Below, one piece after another: positions 6,050 to 8,670 of a stretch of DNA of 8,670 nt (positions are counted from its first letter, which is position 1; each line of letters begins with the position of its first letter). The translations under genes and the position numbers were made by a program. The notes beneath the pieces are model-generated. The model made no database searches. It was not told where the DNA came from and saw nothing but the letters and a program-made list of their open reading frames with translations. Source of the DNA: an uncultured Alphaproteobacteria bacterium (GTDB taxonomy: Bacteria; Pseudomonadota; Alphaproteobacteria; Sneathiellales; Sneathiellaceae); NCBI GenBank assembly GCA_937910835.1, contig CALEMG010000074.1:1-8670 (forward strand), written 5' to 3'.

Positions 6050-6814
6050 ATGACCCGACGTAGACGTGTCTACGAAGGCAAGGCAAAAGTTCTCTTTGAA
6101 GGTCCGGAATCGGGCACGCTGGTACAGTATTTCAAGGACGATGCCACCGCATTCAATGGTGAAAAGAAAGCAACGGTGACCGGCAAGGGTGTTCTGAATA
6201 ACCGGATTTCGGAATATCTGATGGTCAAGCTTGCTGAGATCGGTATTCACAACCACTTTATCCGCCGCCTTAACATGCGCGAGCAGTTGATCAAGGAAGT
6301 CGAGATTATCCCTGTCGAGGTGATTGTCCGTAATATTGCCGCGGGATCGATCTGCAAACGACTTGGGATTACAGAGGGAACGCCCCTTCCCCGTCCGATC
6401 ATTGAGTATTGCTTCTAGTCTGACGAACTTAACGATCCGCTGGTTTCCGAAGAACATATCACGGCGTTCGGCTGGGCAAACCCGCTGGAGCTGGATGACA
6501 TCATGAGCCAGTCACTTCGCGTGAATGACTTCCTTCTCGGCCTGTTTGCCGGAATTGGCATTCGCCTCGTGGATTTCAAGCTGGAATTCGGGCGCTATTA
6601 CGAAACCGATGAAATGCAGATTATCCTCGCCGATGAAATTAGCCCGGATAACTGCCGTCTATGGGACGTCGTGACGAACAAGAAGCTCGACAAGGATCGG
6701 TTCCGCCGCGACCTTGGTGATGTTGAGGATGCCTATCAGGAAGTCGCGCGCCGTCTTGGCATTATTCCCGAAGGCGGACCCGGAGACTTGCAAGGGACGA
6801 CCGCAATCCAGTAA
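6050..6814 (+). pseudogene. purC: SAICAR synthetase (PurC), interrupted by an in-frame TAG at codon 123
   Basis: The full frame is 254 codons plus stop, the usual alphaproteobacterial PurC length. PurC joins CAIR and aspartate using ATP to give SAICAR, step 7 of purine synthesis. The start at 6050 (M-T-R-R-R) has GGAG (6039-6042) seven bases upstream and matches the family; in-frame ATGs at 6017 and 6032 lie before that site. Motifs before the stop are Y-E-G-K-A-K (7-12), the N-N-R-I-S-E segment, R-x-L-N-M-R-E-Q-L, and V-R-N-I-A-A-G-S. TAG then lies at 6416-6418 between I-I-E-Y-C-F and S-D-E-L-N-D-P, where the family has lysine (E. coli Lys123 aligns). After it the same frame continues with V-D-F-K-L-E-F-G, L-A-D-E-I-S-P-D, R-L-W-D and K-D-R-F-R-R-D-L-G, all well conserved. 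A read-through, an error or a fresh mutation would each fit. The first normal restart codon is ATG 6503 (codon 152), which would give only a 103-residue fragment. Family identity is very sure; functional state is not. Confidence 0.93.
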
Positions 6815-6839
6815 AGGCGCATAGTTAGCGCCTTTTTTT
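6813..6839 (+). terminator. Intrinsic terminator between purC and purS
   Basis: A perfect eight-pair stem, AAAGGCGC (6813-6820) with GCGCCTTT (6828-6835), closes the seven-base loop ATAGTTA and runs into a tract of seven T (6833-6839). The left arm begins within the purC TAA stop. The purS Shine-Dalgarno starts eight bases after the T-run, leaving no room for a promoter between them. It therefore probably acts as a partial terminator that lowers purSQL expression relative to purC, unless a promoter for purS lies inside purC. Confidence 0.8.
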
Positions 6840-6857
6840 AAACCTTAAGAGGACCAG

Positions 6858-7100
6858 ATGAAAGCACGTGTCTATATTTCCTTGAAAAACGGGGTTCTTG
6901 ATCCGCAAGGGAAAGCGATTTCCCATTCCCTGCAAGGGCTTGGCTTTAAGAATGTTGTGGATGTCCGTCAGGGCAAGACGATCGATCTGGATCTCGCCGA
7001 TATGGACCGCGCCGCGGCAGAGGCGGAAGTTGAAAAGATGTGCCAACAGCTTCTCGCCAACACTGTGATCGAGAATTATTCCATAGAAATGCTGGATTGA
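6858..7100 (+). CDS. purS: FGAM synthase subunit PurS
   Basis: This 80-residue protein is the small structural subunit that bridges PurL and PurQ in the three-part phosphoribosylformylglycinamidine synthase and helps pass ammonia between them. It has the family start M-K-A-R-V-Y-I-S-L-K-x-G-V-L-D-P-Q-G-K-A, the G-F-K-N-V-x-D-V-R-Q-G-K segment (about 29-40), and an acidic C-terminal half ending N-T-V-I-E-N-Y-S-I-E-M-L-D. Length is the usual 80 or so. The ribosome site AAGAGGA (6847-6853) is strong with a short four-base spacing. It follows the terminator after purC and is 21 bases ahead of purQ. Confidence 0.97.
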   Translation: MKARVYISLKNGVLDPQGKAISHSLQGLGFKNVVDVRQGKTIDLDLADMDRAAAEAEVEKMCQQLLANTVIENYSIEMLD

Positions 7101-7121
7101 CCGGACAGGGAGTTTTGGACA

Positions 7122-7811
7122 ATGAAGGCTGCTGTTATTGTATTCCCCGCTTCCAATTGTGACCGTGATCTGAAAGTCGCCTTGACACAGTCCATGGGCC
7201 GGGAGCCGGATATGGTCTGGCATGGTGAGAGTGAATTGCCCGATACAGACCTGATCGCGATCCCCGGCGGATTCTCTTATGGGGATTATCTGCGGGCCGG
7301 GGCGATGGCCGAGAATTCTCCCATTATGCGCGAAGTCGTTAAAAGAGCCGAAGCTGGTACGCCTGTTCTGGCCATTTGCAACGGCTTCCAGATCGCAACA
7401 GAAACCGGCATGCTGCAGGGGGCGCTCCTCCGTAACGCGGGGCAGAAATTTGTCTGCCGCGATGTTGATTTGCTGGTTACCTCACAGAATGAACGTTTTG
7501 TTGGCGGGTTCAAACAAGGTGAAGTCGTCCGTTTCCCCGTTGCCCATCACGATGGCAATTTCTACGCGGATGAGGACAAGCTCAATGAGTTGGAGGCCGA
7601 AGGTCAGGTCGCCTTCCGCTATGTCACGCCAGAGGGAGAACAGACCAATGAAGCCAACCCCAATGGCTCCCAGAATAACATCGCGGGCATCTATAACAAG
7701 GCGGGCAATGTGCTGGGCCTGATGCCGCATCCGGAACGGCTGATCTCTGACGAGCTCGGCGGAACCGACGGCAAACGCTTTTTCGATCACCTCGTAAGTT
7801 CCATCGTTTGA
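7122..7811 (+). CDS. purQ: FGAM synthase subunit PurQ (glutaminase)
   Basis: This 229-residue class I glutamine amidotransferase hydrolyses glutamine and supplies ammonia to PurL for converting FGAR to FGAM (step 4). The catalytic triad is visible: Cys86 in the nucleophile elbow A-I-C-N-G-F-Q, with His203 and Glu205 in M-P-H-P-E-R. The oxyanion-side P-G-G-F-S-Y-G-D-Y-L-R (48-58) is intact, as is the N-terminal V-x-x-F-P-A-S-N-C-D-R-D. Length fits the stand-alone PurQ of organisms that also carry PurS, rather than the fused PurL of E. coli. AGGGAG (7107-7112) lies nine bases before the ATG. It is followed after four bases by purL, so the two are almost certainly co-transcribed and translationally coupled. 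Confidence 0.98.
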   Translation: MKAAVIVFPASNCDRDLKVALTQSMGREPDMVWHGESELPDTDLIAIPGGFSYGDYLRAGAMAENSPIMREVVKRAEAGTPVLAICNGFQIATETGMLQGALLRNAGQKFVCRDVDLLVTSQNERFVGGFKQGEVVRFPVAHHDGNFYADEDKLNELEAEGQVAFRYVTPEGEQTNEANPNGSQNNIAGIYNKAGNVLGLMPHPERLISDELGGTDGKRFFDHLVSSIV

Positions 7812-7815
7812 GAAT

Positions 7816-8670
7816 ATGACTGAAATTACCAAAGACATTGTTGCCGAGCATGGCCTGACCGAAGAAGAATATGCTGACGTCCTCTCAATTCTTGGCCGGA
7901 CGCCGAACCTAACGGAGCTCGGCATATTTTCTGTGATGTGGAGTGAGCATTGCTCCTATAAATCCTCCAAGAAATGGCTGAAAACCCTACCGACGGAAGC
8001 GCCTTGGGTGATCTGTGGGCCTGGCGAAAATGCGGGCGTCATCGATATCGGTGACGGGCAGGCCGCTATTTTCAAGATGGAAAGCCATAACCATCCCTCC
8101 TTTATCGAGCCCTATCAAGGCGCGGCGACTGGTGTTGGCGGGATCATGCGCGATGTCTTCACCATGGGCGCGCGGCCCATTGCCAATATGAATGCGCTCC
8201 GCTTCGGACGACCCGATCATCCAAAAACCGGTCATCTGGTCTCCGGCGTTGTGGCCGGGATTGCGGGCTATGGCAACTGCATGGGCGTCCCGACGGTTGG
8301 CGGGGAGACAAATTTCCATGCCTCCTATGACGGTAATATTTTGGTCAACGCCATGACGGTGGGTCTCGCGGATACGGATAATATTTTTTATTCCGCTGCT
8401 GCCGGTATTGGTAATCCGGTAGTCTATGTGGGATCCAAGACCGGGCGCGACGGCATCCATGGCGCGACCATGGCCTCCGCCGAGTTTGATGACGACAGCG
8501 AGGAAAAACGCCCAACTGTGCAGGTTGGTGACCCCTTCACGGAGAAACTCCTGCTTGAAGCCTGTCTTGAACTGATGGCGACAGATGCGATTGTTGCGAT
8601 CCAGGATATGGGTGCGGCGGGCCTCTCTTCCTCCTCCTTCGAGATGGCGGATAAGGGCGGCGTCGGGATC
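7816..8670 (+). CDS. purL: FGAM synthase subunit PurL (small form), 3' end missing
   Basis: The frame is open without a stop for 285 codons to the window end; family members of this form have about 730-740 residues, so somewhat over a third is visible. PurL is the ATP-dependent synthetase that turns FGAR into FGAM with ammonia from PurQ. Visible motifs are S-E-H-C-S-Y-K-S-S-K (43-52), the ATP-binding F-K-M-E-S-H-N-H-P-S (86-95), P-Y-Q-G-A-A-T-G-V-G-G (99-109), R-D-V-F-T-M-G-A-R-P (112-121), V-P-T-V-G-G-E (158-164), G-S-K-T-G-R-D-G-I-H-G-A, G-D-P-F-T-E-K and I-Q-D-M-G-A-A-G-L. It lacks the long N-terminal domain of the 1300-residue fused enzyme, in accord with separate purS and purQ. The ATG at 7816 is four bases after the purQ stop and has no good Shine-Dalgarno of its own, suggesting translational coupling. 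Confidence 0.98.
   Translation, partial: MTEITKDIVAEHGLTEEEYADVLSILGRTPNLTELGIFSVMWSEHCSYKSSKKWLKTLPTEAPWVICGPGENAGVIDIGDGQAAIFKMESHNHPSFIEPYQGAATGVGGIMRDVFTMGARPIANMNALRFGRPDHPKTGHLVSGVVAGIAGYGNCMGVPTVGGETNFHASYDGNILVNAMTVGLADTDNIFYSAAAGIGNPVVYVGSKTGRDGIHGATMASAEFDDDSEEKRPTVQVGDPFTEKLLLEACLELMATDAIVAIQDMGAAGLSSSSFEMADKGGVGI

Noticed and set aside
6416..6418. Pyrrolysine reading of the purC TAG
   Set aside because: Putting a lysine derivative at a lysine position is appealing, but pyrrolysine machinery is rare outside methylamine users and nothing in the window supports it. A base error or plain nonsense mutation is simpler.
6503..6814. Separate small gene of 103 codons within purC
   Set aside because: It is the in-frame C-terminal part of PurC after the amber codon, not an independent gene; residues 124-151 needed by the fold would be missing.

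Overview
The window is a housekeeping stretch of an alphaproteobacterial chromosome, moderately GC-rich by eye. The assignment rests on three things: a DUF1476 protein (the F1-ATPase zeta inhibitor family, characteristic of Alphaproteobacteria), the purS/purQ/short-purL form of FGAM synthase, and sfsA, map and radC in a row. I see no mobile elements, CRISPR arrays, rRNA or tRNA genes, or phage genes.

Layout on the + strand: sfsA (3' part only, 1-666), map (721-1545), radC (1535-2314, overlapping map by 11 bases) and purB (2410-3705). Two genes follow on the - strand: a glutamine-dependent asparagine synthetase of the AsnB type (3758-5293) and the zeta-subunit gene (5432-5755). A divergent regulatory gap (5756-6049) leads into a + strand purine cluster: purC (6050-6814), purS (6858-7100), purQ (7122-7811) and the first 285 codons of purL (from 7816, running off the end).

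Functionally, PurS, PurQ and PurL form FGAM synthetase (step 4 of de novo purine synthesis). PurC joins CAIR to aspartate (step 7). PurB releases fumarate from SAICAR and, later, from adenylosuccinate. AsnB draws on the same aspartate, glutamine and ATP pools, and zeta guards ATP by blocking hydrolysis by the F1 motor. Most of the locus therefore concerns making or sparing ATP and purines.

The most unusual observation is an in-frame TAG in purC at codon 123, where the family has a conserved lysine. The frame continues downstream with full family conservation to the normal end. The second is a strong intrinsic terminator whose stem begins in the purC stop codon, placed between purC and purS. 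The purC leader also carries a near-perfect 23-base dyad and a small GC hairpin followed by four T. I found no convincing wholly new system. The purC stop is either a sequence error, a nonsense mutation in a key gene, or recoding, and it should be resolved first.
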